A DNA stretch of 64,000 nt, taken from contig NC_083653.1 of the NCBI RefSeq assembly GCF_963576545.1, forward strand, positions 18,999,639 through 19,063,638, in the 5' to 3' direction. Shown here piece by piece: positions 37,201 to 47,000 of the stretch. The number at the start of each line of letters is the position of its first letter. Positions within the stretch are counted from its first letter, which is position 1. The position numbers and the translations under genes were made by a program. The stretch is from Limanda limanda. Taxonomy: Eukaryota > Chordata > Actinopteri > Pleuronectiformes > Pleuronectidae. Under the pieces are notes generated by a model that was not told where the DNA came from, made no database searches, and saw only the letters and a list, made by a program, of their open reading frames with translations.

Positions 37201-40200
37201 TATTGATGTCAGACAGCTTTGCAGCCTACTTTAAATATACAACGTGGACCAGGTTGAGTATTATGATTAAAATGAGTCAGTACTAGTCCTGTTTGGGGTC
37301 ACTACAGGCACTGAATCTCATGGATTTATTCTTTGTTGAACTAGTGCTTGTGTGTTTACCTTCACTCACCTGTGAAACCCAACAGGGCTTTTCTGTTAAC
37401 ACACATTGGAGATAAGGAAATATTTTGTATTTTGTTGGCACGGGCACTTAAGCTTTGGGGTTTTTCACTGAAACATTCACTGAGGTTCAAGTATTGACAT
37501 TCAGGCTTTAAAGCTAATTGAATAAGGTTTGTAGCTGTTGTTCTTCGTGACAACGATTTGGCTGCAATGTCTGGACCATTTTGGAAATGGTGTGTGCAGG
37601 ACCACAGATCCTGCACAAATAAAGGTGTGAATGTTTATGTGGTTCCAGATTGCACTGCTATTTTGTGGTTCACTTGTGATTCGAACACCCAAGACAGAAG
37701 TTATACCAGGTCTGAACAGGGAGTCCTACTTCATTCTTGTACTTTGCCATTTTTCAAAGTAAAATACTGCACTTTTTACTTCACTGCCCATTTGACATAT
37801 ACAGTAACTTTTTCTTAGATTAACAAACATTTTTTTTTCAGATTAAACTGGTAGTTCCACACCATTTAGCTGCTGTCAGACTCAGATTTAAGACTTGTTG
37901 ACTTGAAAAGTTCCCTCAAAGATAATTTACCCTTTTAACTTCTTGGATGGAGGTCAAATTATTCAATACTTTACAAAACACAAAGATAAGTAAAGGGTTC
38001 CGAGAAATAAAATCGGACTTGTATATCTTAAAACTTAGTTTTATATTCCTTTATCTAAAGTTGATCTTCTCACAACCCCTCGATTCCATCTGTGGATCTT
38101 CTTGAGGAGTCTGAGCTTTGGAGCGGACAAAGCTATCTGACTGTAAGTAAAGTGGGTAGTCGCTCGTCTGCAGAACGAGGCCTTTTAAATTTGACGGACA
38201 TGAAGCTGGAGAGTTGGTGTTGGTGTTATAAATTATTTTAAATGTTAACATGAACTCCGTCTGTAAGGTAAGTTTATAAATTAGAATTTGTGAGCTGGAA
38301 GGAGATTAAGTGATTTAAGACTCAAATTTAACCACACACTCAACCTGATGGGCAAAGACCATTTGAAAAACAGCATTAAAACAGTTTGAAAGCAGCTGTA
38401 AGGTCAAATGGAAACACTGAAACTCTATTGCTATTCAGGGCTTTGTGTAGTTTGAGATCAGCTCTTTGCTGCAGTTAACTCTGAAATCATTCCATTGATT
38501 CAAACATTACTTCAGAAATAGTTGTCATGCAACTTCCTTTGTGTAAATGTAAATGTAGATTAGACATGGTGTTCAGAGATTAGTCCCTAATTGATCTATT
38601 GACAGTTCCTTATTTTGTTAAAGTAAAGGTTAAAGTACGGCATACCCGTGAGAGGCAGGGAAATTCCCAGCTTATAAGGAAGAGTCTGTAATATTCAGCA
38701 TAACATGTTGCCATAGTTGAATCCACATCCTGTCTCATTCCACTCAACATACAAATTGAAAACACAGATTAAATTTCACCAACAAAAGTTTCCCTGCAGA
38801 TGACGGACGCACATTGTTCACACATTTTTCTCTTTCTCAGTTACCATATGTGCTGTCATGTCTTCTTCCTGGTTTGACCAAAAAAGGAAGCAGTTGGTGG
38901 AGCCTGTTTAAATGCACCAAGAGCTGCATCAGCAAGAGGGGGGGGGGGGATTTACTACATCAAACAAACTCTCTCAGATATCGGACCTGCTTCTCTTTGG
39001 CTGGGTGTCTGATGTCAGATGAAAGAGATTATGATACTACATGGCTGTTTTTAGCCAAAAACAACCAGCTCAAACAAACCCTCATCATCTCATGCTTGGC
39101 TTGCAAAGACAGCATTGCTGCCTCATATCAAAGATTTCAGTGATCCAACATGCAAACATGTCTATTTGGACAGTGTTTGTTGTGAATTAGGTGTCAGCTT
39201 ATCAGCCATCATCTCAGTCACCACCAACTTTGCTTGTTTGTTTGTTTTTACCCAGAACCAGTTAAGTGTCATGAATCGTTTTATTGTATTTTTTGGACCA
39301 CCAGTTGTATTAAGTTTGTTCATGTGCTGTATACCGCCAGGCTGGAGATTCCCCACCCCTGATTTAAAGATATCTATCGGCAACAGTGGAGTATTCAGAA
39401 GTTAGTTTTTATTAGTGTTAAATCACATAAAATCATTTAAAATATTGTGTTTCTATGACTAGAATGAGTTTATATCTACATCAAGAGCGTATCCTCTTCC
39501 ACGGAGTCCGCCATGTTTCTACAGTAGGTCAGAGCAGACAATCAAAAGACTTGCTCTAAAGAGAACCTTTCACTATTTATGTAACCTGCAGACCACTTAG
39601 GAGTGAGGCGAGGTGTATTCAGTTGGTTTAAATCGGCTCATTAAATCCTTCGCTGATCTTTTAAAGACGATGTTGACCAGTTTCCTGGTGGCAGAGGTCG
39701 GCATAGCTGACGGCAGATTTTAACTGCTGTCTCTTTCCTCCAGATATCTAAAGTTAATAGGTGAAGCATTATACAATAAACATGTCATTAAGACAATGGA
39801 GATGACTGGACAGAGACATTCTTCCAAAAAAAACTGTACAATCACCTTTTATATAAAATTCAAGTGTGTATTTTCATGAGCAAGATTTAAGCAGTGTTCA
39901 GACATGACCTCAGACATGAACTGTGGATAAGTCCGAAGAATTGGGTCGGGACTTTACATGCAGTTTGATTTTGATTTTGCACAATGTGCACAACAGCATA
40001 AAATCATCTGCATTATTCAGGCAGGGGCAGGAAGTGACGTATTAATTCCGTTGCTGAGATCACATGATTTTCTAGACAACACATAGACACACGTGTCGGC
40101 TCTTATCACAACAAACTCTCACGACATCTTCCTCGGTGTCTTCTACGTGTATGATACACCGGTTTCCTTATTGCATTTTTCCTTATTGCATTTTTTCACC

Positions 40201-43200
40201 TTTGCTTCTGTCGCGTGTAAGAAACATCATCAACCCCCAACCCCACTCACTCTCTGTAAATCCAGCAGTGGCTCCCCTGCTGTGCTCTCACATCGGATTT
40301 TCGTAATACTTTCATTCAAAACCCACTCTAATATACCCAGCTTGTGCTTAGACTTCCAGCTTCAGCTCTTCTCCTCACATTCATGCTTTTTCTGTGCACA
40401 TGAGAAATGCCTTCTCTTTTTTCCCCTGCAACAAGTCTTTCAAAATTCCCCAACCAATAGAATGCCAGGTGTGGTGCTGATGAATGAAATTGCCCACACT
40501 TGAGAATAAAGATACGTAACAATCTTATAAAAACACAAATCTGACTAAAAAGGAATTTAAATTCATGGAACCCTTGCAGTCTGCACCTTGCATTGATGAA
40601 AAAGGCTCCCATGGAGTTCAGAACAGCGGGAGCTCCCTTCTTACCTGTGTTGATGTCGATGTTTGTGACATTCACAATGGGACCCAGGGCGAAGGAGAAG
40701 CTGTTGTTTTTCAACAGGCTCCTGAGGTAGTCCACTGTCGCAACATCTGTCACGTTAAGCTCCACCTCCACGTCGTACTCAACCTGAGTTAGCAGCGCTG
40801 TTGAAGAAAAACATCATAGAAGGTTTCCTTTGTTAAAAACATTGCTGTGATTATTATCTTAAAGTGGAGCCCCCACCTTTTTGTTGAAATCAGTCACACT
40901 GCATTTCACACATTTTGTGCCTGGGTGTTGGCTTGGAGGTGGTACCATACACAACCAGATTTGTATTTTGCAGTATTACTTAACTAGAACCTCAAAAGGA
41001 AATATGAATGTGACAATTGTTAAATCTATTGTCATGTTCATATATGCAGTGTGGCAGCCCAATTTCTTTCCAAAGGTCCCAGAAATTCCACTGGTCACAT
41101 ATATGTATATGCGATGTAACTAGAGTTGCAAATTCCAGGAATATTCAAAGTTGGAAACTTTCCATGGTAATTAACAGGTATACAGGGGAATATACGCGAA
41201 TAACGGGACTAAACTGGAAATGTTGTTGGTAATTTATACTAACTGTATTTACCTTGTCATATACAGACGTGAATATAAACATTTTGTTTTGTCATATGCT
41301 GATTTGAGCTCTGAGGAAACTTTGGGCACTTGACTATATGCTTCTGCATCTTTGTGGCATTCTTAACATGGGTCTTTGCACAGTATTTGCAAATGTACAC
41401 AGCCTTTCCTTCTACATTGGCTGTGGTAAAATGTCTCCACACATGAGAGTGCACGTGGCACTGTTCTGTAGAATAAGATGAGAAAAAAGTTTGTAAAAAA
41501 CACTAATGCAATGCCAGAGATATAAATAGTTAGCCAAACAATTGGAATCGTCTGTAACAATATTTTACAATTGATGGATAAATTAATAGAAATAGGCTAG
41601 ATGAACAGATGAACAATCCTCAATCAGCATGCTAATATATTTTCCGCAGAAATATCATCGAAACTTACCTGACTAGTCCTGCACACTACAGCAGGCCTCA
41701 ATAGCCCTGCTGTAGTGTGCAGGATGCTGGGAATTATCTGTGCATGTGATGGAAAAATGCACTGCGCATGTGATGGAGAAATGCACATTGGAGGGTTGAA
41801 ATTCAACGTGCAGCGTATGCTGCATTCCAAACATCTTTAAAATAGAGTTTTGAATGATGATTTTATTGCTCAGCGTTTAATTTGCGTAGTGTTCCTCCCC
41901 TCAAAATTCCAGAGCTTAACTTCCCATGGAAAGTTTTTGGACATTTACCGTAAATCTTTCGCCCCTTTTCAACCCTACATTTAACACAGATAACTGATAC
42001 ACTTTTGTGTGTTGTGTTTGCTGTTGTGCTGTGTGTCTGTGTTCTGCTCTACAAAGTCCCGGAATCTGGAATAAAGGCCGGAGCATGCTTCTGCGTTGTC
42101 AAGGGCCCGCAAGCACGCAGTTGTAACTCAGGACTCATTGTCATTCATGGTTTTCCAACCGTTGCACGTGTTGCCATGCAATTCCCCGCCAGAACACTAG
42201 GCGGAGTAATGTTTTTTGTCGAAGTCGGCTCTTCTTCGTGTGTGGCACGAAGAAGAGCCGTAAATAAAGAGCGATTTATTTACATCGCAACAGCGGCTCC
42301 TCAGAGCCTTTTTCTGGCGGAAAAATCCGCCGGTCAGTGACGGGTTATACTAGTGGTCATAGTTTCGGATCTCTTCTGCCAAGTGCTCTTCTATTTGGTC
42401 CATATTCGTTCTAAATCTTCCGTGGTTTCCGGGCATGAACCGGAAATGCGACTCCGGAAATGATGTAGTTAGCAGACCAATCACAGCCCTTGCGGGCGGG
42501 TGACGCTTGCGGGGCTTTGCCGTCTAGTTAGAAAAATTGGCCGACACACGTAAGGACGTAAGAAGGGCTACGTAGGCACGTAGGGGGCCCGGCAGGGCTC
42601 TTGCGCTTCCGGGCCCGTGAAAACGCAGAAGCATGCTCCGGCCTTAACTGGATATCTATGTTAATGGTACTATCATATCAATATGATGCTGAATTCATTG
42701 TGACTGGATTTAACAAAGAAATCAGGATTTGATTACCTGGTATCGGCTGACAGGACTGGTTGCCTGGTGGAATAGCATTGATGCATTTACAAATGGTGCT
42801 CCACGTGCGTTCGCAGGCACCGTATGTGACACAGGTGCTGTACGGCCAAGCAAACTGTTCCTCACATCTGCACTGGAAACCAGAGTCAGTTGACGAACAC
42901 ACTGTCAGAAGAGAAGAAGATTTTCACATACCGTTAACCTTGACTTTATGTTTGTTATGGAGTTGTTTCCACTCACCGGTTGTGGTACTAATGTCCGAGA
43001 TCTCCGTTTGGTTATCGATTTGTGCGGGAAGATCAGTAGCATTCAAGGACGAGCGAATCAGCTCAAAGGTTTGTGCATCAGAGACATTCACTACGACATC
43101 AATGCTGTATTTCCACTGGCCTGTTAGAACTGCAAAGATTGAAGTTTGAAAAGAAAGACAGATATGAATAAGAAGAATGATACTGCTAGGACATTTAGCT

Positions 43201-44049
43201 GAGATAAGTATAAAGCCTGTAATCAGACCCCAGCTTTGTTCAAATAGATACTAAAAAAGATGTGTGAGGCGTAAAAAATAAATGAATCATCAGGGGAGAT
43301 ATTTTCAGAGTAAACACATTGACAGGTGCAGGAGAAAGGGTGTGGCGACAATTCCCAGAACAAGGAAGCTACAACCAGTAGTGACATTATAGTTAAAATA
43401 CTTGGATAATTATGTGTGAAGGGTTGGGTGGCATGTGTCATGTAATTACGTGTGACAGGTAGGTTTCAATAGAGATTTGTGGGTGTGGGTCTGCAAAAAT
43501 GGGCCCCTGCTGTTGTGTATAAAGACTTAACGAGAAAACTATCTTCTAAATTCCAATCACCAACATGAAGAAAACCAAAGGTTGGGGTCTTGCAGAGGGG
43601 TTTGTGCTTTTTTGGACTTGAGGCATTCACCTCCTGTAAACGCTGCTGGTAAGCACGGGACTCTCACAGCAACCACACTTGGCCAAGATAGTCTTAGCAG
43701 CATCAAGTTTAACAGGCTGTTATAAAAGTGGGCTAAATATTCTCATCTAAATCTGAGGAAACATATCACCAATTCATTAGACTCACCAGTTCTTCTCTGT
43801 CTAGTGTGAGGTAGGTGTTGCTGTTCTTTGTTAAGTTCCTTAAGTAAAAAAAAAGACATCAGGTTCAAATTACAGCTTTGTGTTCATCCCAGCACAAGTC
43901 CCATACAAGGCTTCATATATCTGAGTTGCTCAACACCCCTGACCTACCGGCGTAACCAGACATGGAAATTCAATCAAGTCCCATGTTTCAAAAACAGCAA
44001 GTGTCACGAGAAGGGCACAGATGGTCAAGCCGTTCTTAGATATTGCCAT
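15808..44049 (-). CDS. adgrf5: Adhesion G-protein-coupled receptor, family F (ADGRF5/GPR116-like)
   Basis: I joined 32 exons with GT-AG borders, all in phase, into 5,097 bp (1,698 residues plus stop). Exons, 5' to 3': 44049-43948, 43838-43787, 43129-42977, 42901-42737, 40797-40645, 37172-37008, 36735-36595, 36422-36252, 36005-35979, 35875-35744, 34007-33837, 33590-33564, 33460-33329, 26284-26249, 25967-25914, 25682-25620, 25366-25304, 25070-25011, 24546-24193, 23866-23754, 23673-23615, 23413-23271, 23185-22973, 22591-22382, 22283-22131, 22044-21866, 19134-18970, 18852-17452, 17364-17323, 16248-16189, 16021-15955, 15878-15808. Two more exon-like copies (28136-27974, 26695-26645) are damaged and left out. 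GPS, TM regions and tail resemble GPR116, a cleaved surface receptor. Exact orthology within family F is inferred. Adjacency to tnfrsf21 supports it. Confidence 0.8.
16318..17200. repeat. Two dispersed-repeat fragments in a tail intron
   Basis: A fragment starting TTAAAGGGATAGTTCATCC (from about 16318) and one starting TTAAAGGCTCAGTGTGTA (from about 16748) match, from memory, common fish MITE families. Relatives of the second appear near 63164, and internal parts of it near 31850, 34225 and 39480. Ends were not resolved. Confidence 0.4.
17323..19134 (-). CDS. adgrf5: ADGRF-like exons 27-29: GAIN domain, GPS cleavage site and seven TM helices
   Basis: Exon 19134-18970 begins the GAIN domain (TLVVEGVTTFVGNLSKAV). 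Exon 18852-17452 starts at AATATC after a good acceptor and encodes NILETVDVIIGEESRESW, the GPS (CVFWNF...CSCNHLTSFSILM; cleavage expected between Leu and Thr of HLT), and TM1 to most of TM7, including CLGYGCPLIIAVIT, CWLNWFETKALLA and LTPLFGLTWGLG. Exon 17364-17323 encodes GFFILLFGVLLDSK, the end of TM7. After autocleavage the new N-terminus TSFSILMA would act as the tethered agonist. Confidence 0.92.
20711..21160 (+). CDS. Q/E/T-rich open frame, possible N-terminal piece of a hAT-type transposon gene
   Basis: A 149-residue frame on the strand opposite the adhesion GPCR, inside its 19135-21865 intron. It begins MSCKRPLPGPGQKGNLLYYL, which resembles the start of fish hAT/ZMYM-type transposase-derived proteins. 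It then has six or so degenerate copies of EEQQTGQ(I/T)E. A splice-like pair (donor after 20585, acceptor just before 20703) lies upstream. No catalytic region follows. Probably a decayed transposon 5' part. Confidence 0.3.
   Translation: MSCKRPLPGPGQKGNLLYYLKNQPSQKRQTKTLTEQPEQIIETTGQQKEEQHTGQREPETGQREQQTGQTDKHVEEQQTGPIEARAEEQQTGQIEQPTVQMEEDTLGQTEETPPIQQQGQKRRALAGAATYRSSICCTFLFDGTCGGRL
21866..23866 (-). CDS. adgrf5: ADGRF-like exons 20-26: SEA domain, two Ig domains, hormone-receptor-like Cys motif
   Basis: Exons 23866-23754, 23673-23615 and 23413-23271 form an SEA domain (VFKIEMSMRLDMVY...FKGIPGYRGGFVTVFSKGSII), including the G-S cleavage-type motif KGSIITKF. Exon 23185-22973 with the start of 22591-22382 forms an Ig domain (SLSLKCEPPE, RWTFNGREI, DSGPYSC). 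The rest of that exon with 22283-22131 forms a second Ig-like domain (FHVKCL, IKWFQG, VIFTCRVENP). Exon 22044-21866 encodes RCNDAQYGTGRVGD...C...G...CQETGEWK, the Cys/Trp pattern preceding the GAIN domain in family-F receptors. All junctions keep frame. Confidence 0.85.
24193..26284 (-). CDS. adgrf5: ADGRF-like exons 14-19: Thr-rich mucin-like stalk
   Basis: Five phase-1 mini-exons of 36-63 bp (26284-26249, 25967-25914, 25682-25620, 25366-25304, 25070-25011), most encoding variants of DST...TTTAAT...VT, precede a 354-bp exon (24546-24193) that is almost pure Thr with Ala, Ile and Pro. This is a stalk rich in candidate O-glycosylation sites. The mini-exons resemble one another, so the stalk grew by exon duplication. 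Their DNA is an ACA/GCA/ACC-type triplet repeat on the coding strand, so length variation between individuals is likely. Confidence 0.75.
26645..26695 (-). pseudogene. Thr-rich mini-exon whose splice acceptor is split by a MITE
   Basis: Would encode VTTTTVATITPTTTAIT in phase 1. The acceptor AG at 26697-26696 lies in the sequence TTAG, whose TTA is the target duplication of the Harbinger MITE at 26700-27668. The pyrimidine tract (CTTTTCTTTTTTCATCACC region, minus strand) now sits on the far side of the MITE, near 27672-27705. The exon is therefore probably no longer spliced in. Confidence 0.65.
26700..27668. mobile_element. Harbinger-type MITE, copy 1 (969 bp)
   Basis: Ends AGGCTC... and ...GGCCT with the 3-bp duplication TAA on both sides (26697-26699 and 27669-27671), as made by PIF/Harbinger transposons. 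No transposase. The interior is GC-rich with repeated GCTAGC words. A disrupted inverted relative lies at about 50636-56370. Confidence 0.75.
27974..28136 (-). pseudogene. Frameshifted EGF-like exon of the adhesion GPCR
   Basis: Borders (TCTCCAG acceptor, ACAG|GTAAG donor) and sequence match the EGF exons at 33837 and 36252, but the exon is 163 bp, not a multiple of three. The cause is one extra C at 28080-28082, where the paralogues read TGG TCA TGT and this copy reads TGG GTC ATG TGA. The exon also lacks one Asn codon after SCD. Including it would end the protein. As the exon is otherwise phase 1 to phase 1, skipping it restores the frame. Confidence 0.75.
28745..28963 (-). CDS. Conserved transposon open frame (twin copy)
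   Basis: Same frame as at 11617-11819, five residues longer (ends QDCFG). Preservation in two copies hints at past selection or recent copying. No domain recognised. Confidence 0.3.
   Translation of the reverse strand: MNLMPVFWEDRYFYGKPVEVWSLQDTDDHTQHHFFAGRGVVNKSSVHLTSTIEKVTVIMPLCTVVEIQDCFG
28999..29387. mobile_element. LTR-like insertion in the right twin
   Basis: About 390 bp absent from the left twin and flanked by TGAA on both sides. Contains a TATA-like TCTATTTAACC and AATAAA-type signals near its right end, as in a solo LTR, but it does not start with TG. Class uncertain. Confidence 0.35.
30141..31010 (+). pseudogene. Captured gene, broken copy in the right twin
   Basis: Exon 30141-30234 (ATG at 30171, MSRYDPTRPYISIEELS) and the 3' exon from 30344 correspond to 10442-10349 and 10239-10049. 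The 3' coding exon is interrupted after LEAT by the 427-bp MITE at 30423-30849, which adds stop codons. The poly(A) signal survives near 30998, but about 410 bp of upstream (promoter-side) sequence found in the left copy is deleted. Confidence 0.6.
30423..30849. mobile_element. CACT-ended MITE, 427 bp
   Basis: 15-bp terminal inverted repeats CACTGCGGTTACATG and (reverse complement of the right end) CACTACGTTTACATG. Flanks ACT / AGT may be a 3-bp duplication with one change. The left twin supplies the empty site (GCTACACTGATCTC). Confidence 0.7.
33329..36422 (-). CDS. adgrf5: ADGRF-like exons 8-13: duplicated EGF / mini-exon / SEA-like set
   Basis: Two near-identical sets occur in order: EGF-like (171 bp), a 27-bp mini-exon (ITTTTLST) and a SEA-like exon (132 bp). 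The first set is 36422-36252, 36005-35979, 35875-35744. The second is 34007-33837, 33590-33564, 33460-33329. The EGF modules read VCSPRSSGYQCRCEDQYRW and contain nine cysteines (an extra WSCDHC), so one may be unpaired. All six exons are symmetric phase 1. The introns are also near-identical, so the array arose by recent tandem duplication of genomic DNA. Confidence 0.8.
33837..36251. repeat. Tandem duplication unit of about 2.4 kb inside the adhesion GPCR
   Basis: Exons and introns at 33837-36251 recur at 27974-33836 once the 3.5-kb SINE/CACTA insertion of the latter is removed. A third, partial copy is the EGF exon at 36252-36422. Intron landmarks such as the words around 31850-32560 and 34220-34930 match with only scattered differences. 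The intron sequence just upstream (in gene sense) of the EGF exon at 34007 resembles that of the damaged exon at 28136 rather than that at 36422, which places a recombination junction near the EGF exon. Confidence 0.8.
36595..40797 (-). CDS. adgrf5: ADGRF-like exons 5-7: SEA-like, EGF-like, SEA-like modules
   Basis: Exon 40797-40645 encodes LLTQVEYDVEVELNVTDV...NIDINTG. Exon 37172-37008 encodes an eight-Cys module (VCYLNGSNSQCKCEDQYVW...SCINSIPSNGQYCQP). Exon 36735-36595 encodes VVYTYLISVELNISDV...DVNISTG. The non-cysteine modules share a Y-x-[hydrophobic] strand, LN-[VI]-[ST]-D, an LR pair and a final N-I-x-T-G. They look like half of an SEA/ferredoxin-like fold, but I cannot confirm this. 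NxS/T sequons are frequent. The long intron 37173-40644 holds only short unsupported frames, a G run at 38938 and a piece of a dispersed repeat near 39480. Confidence 0.75.
41121..41977 (-). mobile_element. hAT transposon remnant with BED zinc finger
   Basis: Ends TAGAGTTGCAAA / TAGGGTTGAAAA (inverted), flanked by the imperfect 8-bp pair GATGTAAC / CATTTAAC. A minus-strand frame at 41257-41454 encodes HVWRHFTTANVEGKAVYICK, then YCAKTH and KHIVKCP, a BED-type zinc finger (CxxC...H...C) typical of hAT transposases. The catalytic part is absent. A perfect 19-bp hairpin lies at 41677-41724. Confidence 0.65.
42075..42644. mobile_element. Harbinger-type MITE with perfect ends, 570 bp
   Basis: Perfect terminal inverted repeats AGGCCGGAGCATGCTTCTGC (at least 23 bp) and TAA on both sides (42072-42074, 42645-42647). 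No coding capacity. Lies in the intron between adhesion-GPCR exons 4 and 5. Confidence 0.85.
42737..44049 (-). CDS. adgrf5: ADGRF-like exons 1-4: signal peptide, furin site, first SEA-like and EGF-like modules
   Basis: Exon 1 (ATG at 44049) encodes MAISKNG followed by the hydrophobic LTICALLVTLAVF, a typical signal peptide. Exon 2 (52 bp) ends in RQRRT, a furin consensus (R-X-R-R). Exon 3 encodes a module of about 51 residues beginning VLTGQWKYSIDVVVNVSDA. Exon 4 encodes an eight-cysteine EGF-like module (VCSSTDSGFQCRCEEQFAW...CKCINAIPP...CQP). From exon 3 on, both module types are phase-1 exons and so can be duplicated or skipped without shifting the frame. Exon 1 is the least certain because only the peptide character and the splice phase support it. 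Confidence 0.7.
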
Positions 44050-47000
44050 TCCTTCAAGAAAGGCACAGACAAATCAAGAGGTTACACAGGGTTTCCATCC
44101 ACTTTTACTTGCTTCATTTTTTTAGAGCCTGATGTTACAGAGAGTAAACAGGGAACCACCACTTAACAAAGAAAGGGTATATATCAAATATAAATGCCTT
44201 GAGACACTTTAACTGAATAATGATCTTATTACATTGCCACTTGTCTCTCCTTAAGCCTTGTCATTTAACATGTGGGCATGGTCGGGGCCAGATTGAAACC
44301 ATGGACTTTGAAACACATGGAAATACAATACATAGATGGACACATACATTTATTAACTAAGATATGGTTCGGTTGTAGCCCAACTAACAGTGTTTCTGCT
44401 GTAAGTTGAATCGTGCAACTTTTGTGCTCGTAATCACTGAAATTAATTTGTTGTGTCACTTAAATGACTTTGAATGGCAATTATTTGTTGTTACATCTGT
44501 AACATCACATTTAATTCCCCCTGTGTAATGAAGTGTAACATACAGAGTGCTGAGGTTAACCACACTAGCTGCTGCTAGGAGACGGCTGATGCTTCCTCAT
44601 AACAAAGGGACCAGTAAGAGACGGACAGCTGACACAAGCTAGACCTCACACCTCTGTGAAATGTGATCCATAGGTCCATGAATTATTCCCTGAGAAATCA
44701 AGGGACTTTTTGAACAACATATCTTGATGTTAGAGAAAGTAAGTTAAGAAAAAACTCTATATCCAACCCCTGATTTGGATACCAAAATATCATAGGCTCT
44801 TTTTTGACCTGCATTACATCCTCCCACCACCAAGTTTTAAGGTTATTCATCCAGTAGGTTTGGCATAAACTTTTTTATTTAGCACTAATAAACACATGTC
44901 ACAGTGTACACACCTTTAACGGCTCGTCCTCTAGAAGGTAACTTTAGCATCATTAAACACAGAAGCTCCCATAGTGCTGCTAGTGTGCGTCATCGAAACC
45001 CGCCGCAATGGCTCATCAGCCTAAGATTGATCATGTAAAAGACACACATATGTTCACAAACGGACAAATGCACCAAGATACTTAGCACAGGTATTCTAAA
45101 CAGAATACATCTACATGTGTCGTGTGTGCCTCTAGTGGCACATACACTTTTTGTGGTTTGTGTTCTTAAAATACGACCCACAATGAGGTACTTCAACGAG
45201 GTACAAAGAAATCATGTGTGGCTCCGCTGACCACAGACACCTGTGACATATCATTATAAGTTATTAGTGTGAGGGAACACCAGTCGGTTCACAGGTGCAC
45301 AACTATACAAAGGAACGACTGTCACACGAGCAGAATAAATATTTTTCTAAAAGCCTGATTTGTCTGGAGAACAGGAGTATCTGTCTGTTGAGGTCCAGAC
45401 ATAATGTCTTCAAGACGTCCTGGACGATACTAACTCAACCTTAACACCTCCAGCCTTACTTTTATCATTCTACAAAGGAACGTGGTTTATTGATTTTATA
45501 GAAACAGAGGAAGTAAGGGCTTTATCTCGTCACGCACATTGTGTAAGTGTGTTATTTAAGGCCTTCTTTTACACAGTGTAAGATAAATCAAAAACTCAAA
45601 TGGTTTCATTAGCATTAGCCAATTTAGTCACAATAACCTTCCAATTGATTTAGCTATTATGAGAGGTTTATAGTGATGCTACTTCATCTGGCACTTTCCT
45701 GGTGGGCCAACGTGCCTTTTGGCAAGGCAGGAGGTCTGTCCTCGATTAAAACTCAATTAATTATCAATCCATTTTCATAGATACATGTTTATATTCTTTC
45801 TTATTTATGTCTTCCTTGTTTATATCTTCCTCATTTAGTCCTTATCTTTGATCTCTCTACCTTCTTGTCCGGTATGTTCTTGAATCACTTAAGGTATGTA
45901 ACTGAATTTTTTACCAACTTATTTTAAACTGTCATTGTGGATGAAATTTTTATCCAAATATCTGTTGAAATGGTGTCAGTATTGACAGATTTTAATTTCA
46001 ATGAACCAATTGGTTGACTTCATAATGCTCTTGCACAAAGTAACTTTAAAGGATTGTAATTTTTTTAATAAAATTAAAAACATTGCACTGCCAGATGAAC
46101 AATAATATAGTGAGTGCACAGAATATTTGTCTTTGATCAGCAAACACAGTGCAGTCTAAATTAACCAAGATCAGTCCAGCAAACAGATTGAATATTAGTT
46201 TGAGATTATTTTCAGTGTTGCTTCTATTATCTCACACACTCATGAACAAACATTAACCCAGCTTTGCTGTGCCTTAAAAAAACACTGTAGAAAAAAAATA
46301 CTTCTATATTTTCAGAAAATAGGTCAACCTCTAAATAACTTGCGCCCTCAGGTTGACAATTCCTGAGAAACACCAAACAAAACAAGAAAATGTATAAATC
46401 TCTTACCAAAGTTTACGTTTCCTCACTCTTTCCACTTCACTTGTAATTCCCCCTGATGTGTTGAAACACGGAGAGTGTAAGGGCTGCACAACCCGTATGT
46501 TGAACTTGAGGAACTACGCAGTGCCTGAAAAAAACTTCCTGAAATATAGTAAGGGACGGACTCTGCTGCAGTGGCTCAACAGGTTTAATCCTTCTTTGAG
46601 TTTCCTTGTTGGATTATGTCAGCATTTTTTTTCTTTGTACCTGTGTTTACCTGTATATGTGTGTGAACCAAGGATTATAAATGTACAAGAAAACTGCTAG
46701 ACAGGTAAATTCATTATCAAAGATAATGTATTTAGGATTTTTCTTTACAGGTTACATGACAGTGATCATGTGTTCAACTCAGTGGAAACTACATTTAAAT
46801 CCAGATAAATTCACTGTAGGGGGAGCAGATACACACTGTATGTAGAGCTGTAGACCTAAGTAAAGAAACATACCATTAGTATTTATGTCTTATTAGGGTA
46901 TTTGGGAATTGTTTAGATATTGCTAAGAAATCACAAAGAGTGAATCCATTCATTGGTCATCAGAATGAGTAGAAATAAAGCAATGTGCTTCATTATTCTT

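Noticed and set aside
15808..44049. Whole adhesion GPCR as a pseudogene because of the frameshifted EGF exon
   Set aside because: The 32 remaining exons join in phase with no stop, and the damaged exon is symmetric and skippable.
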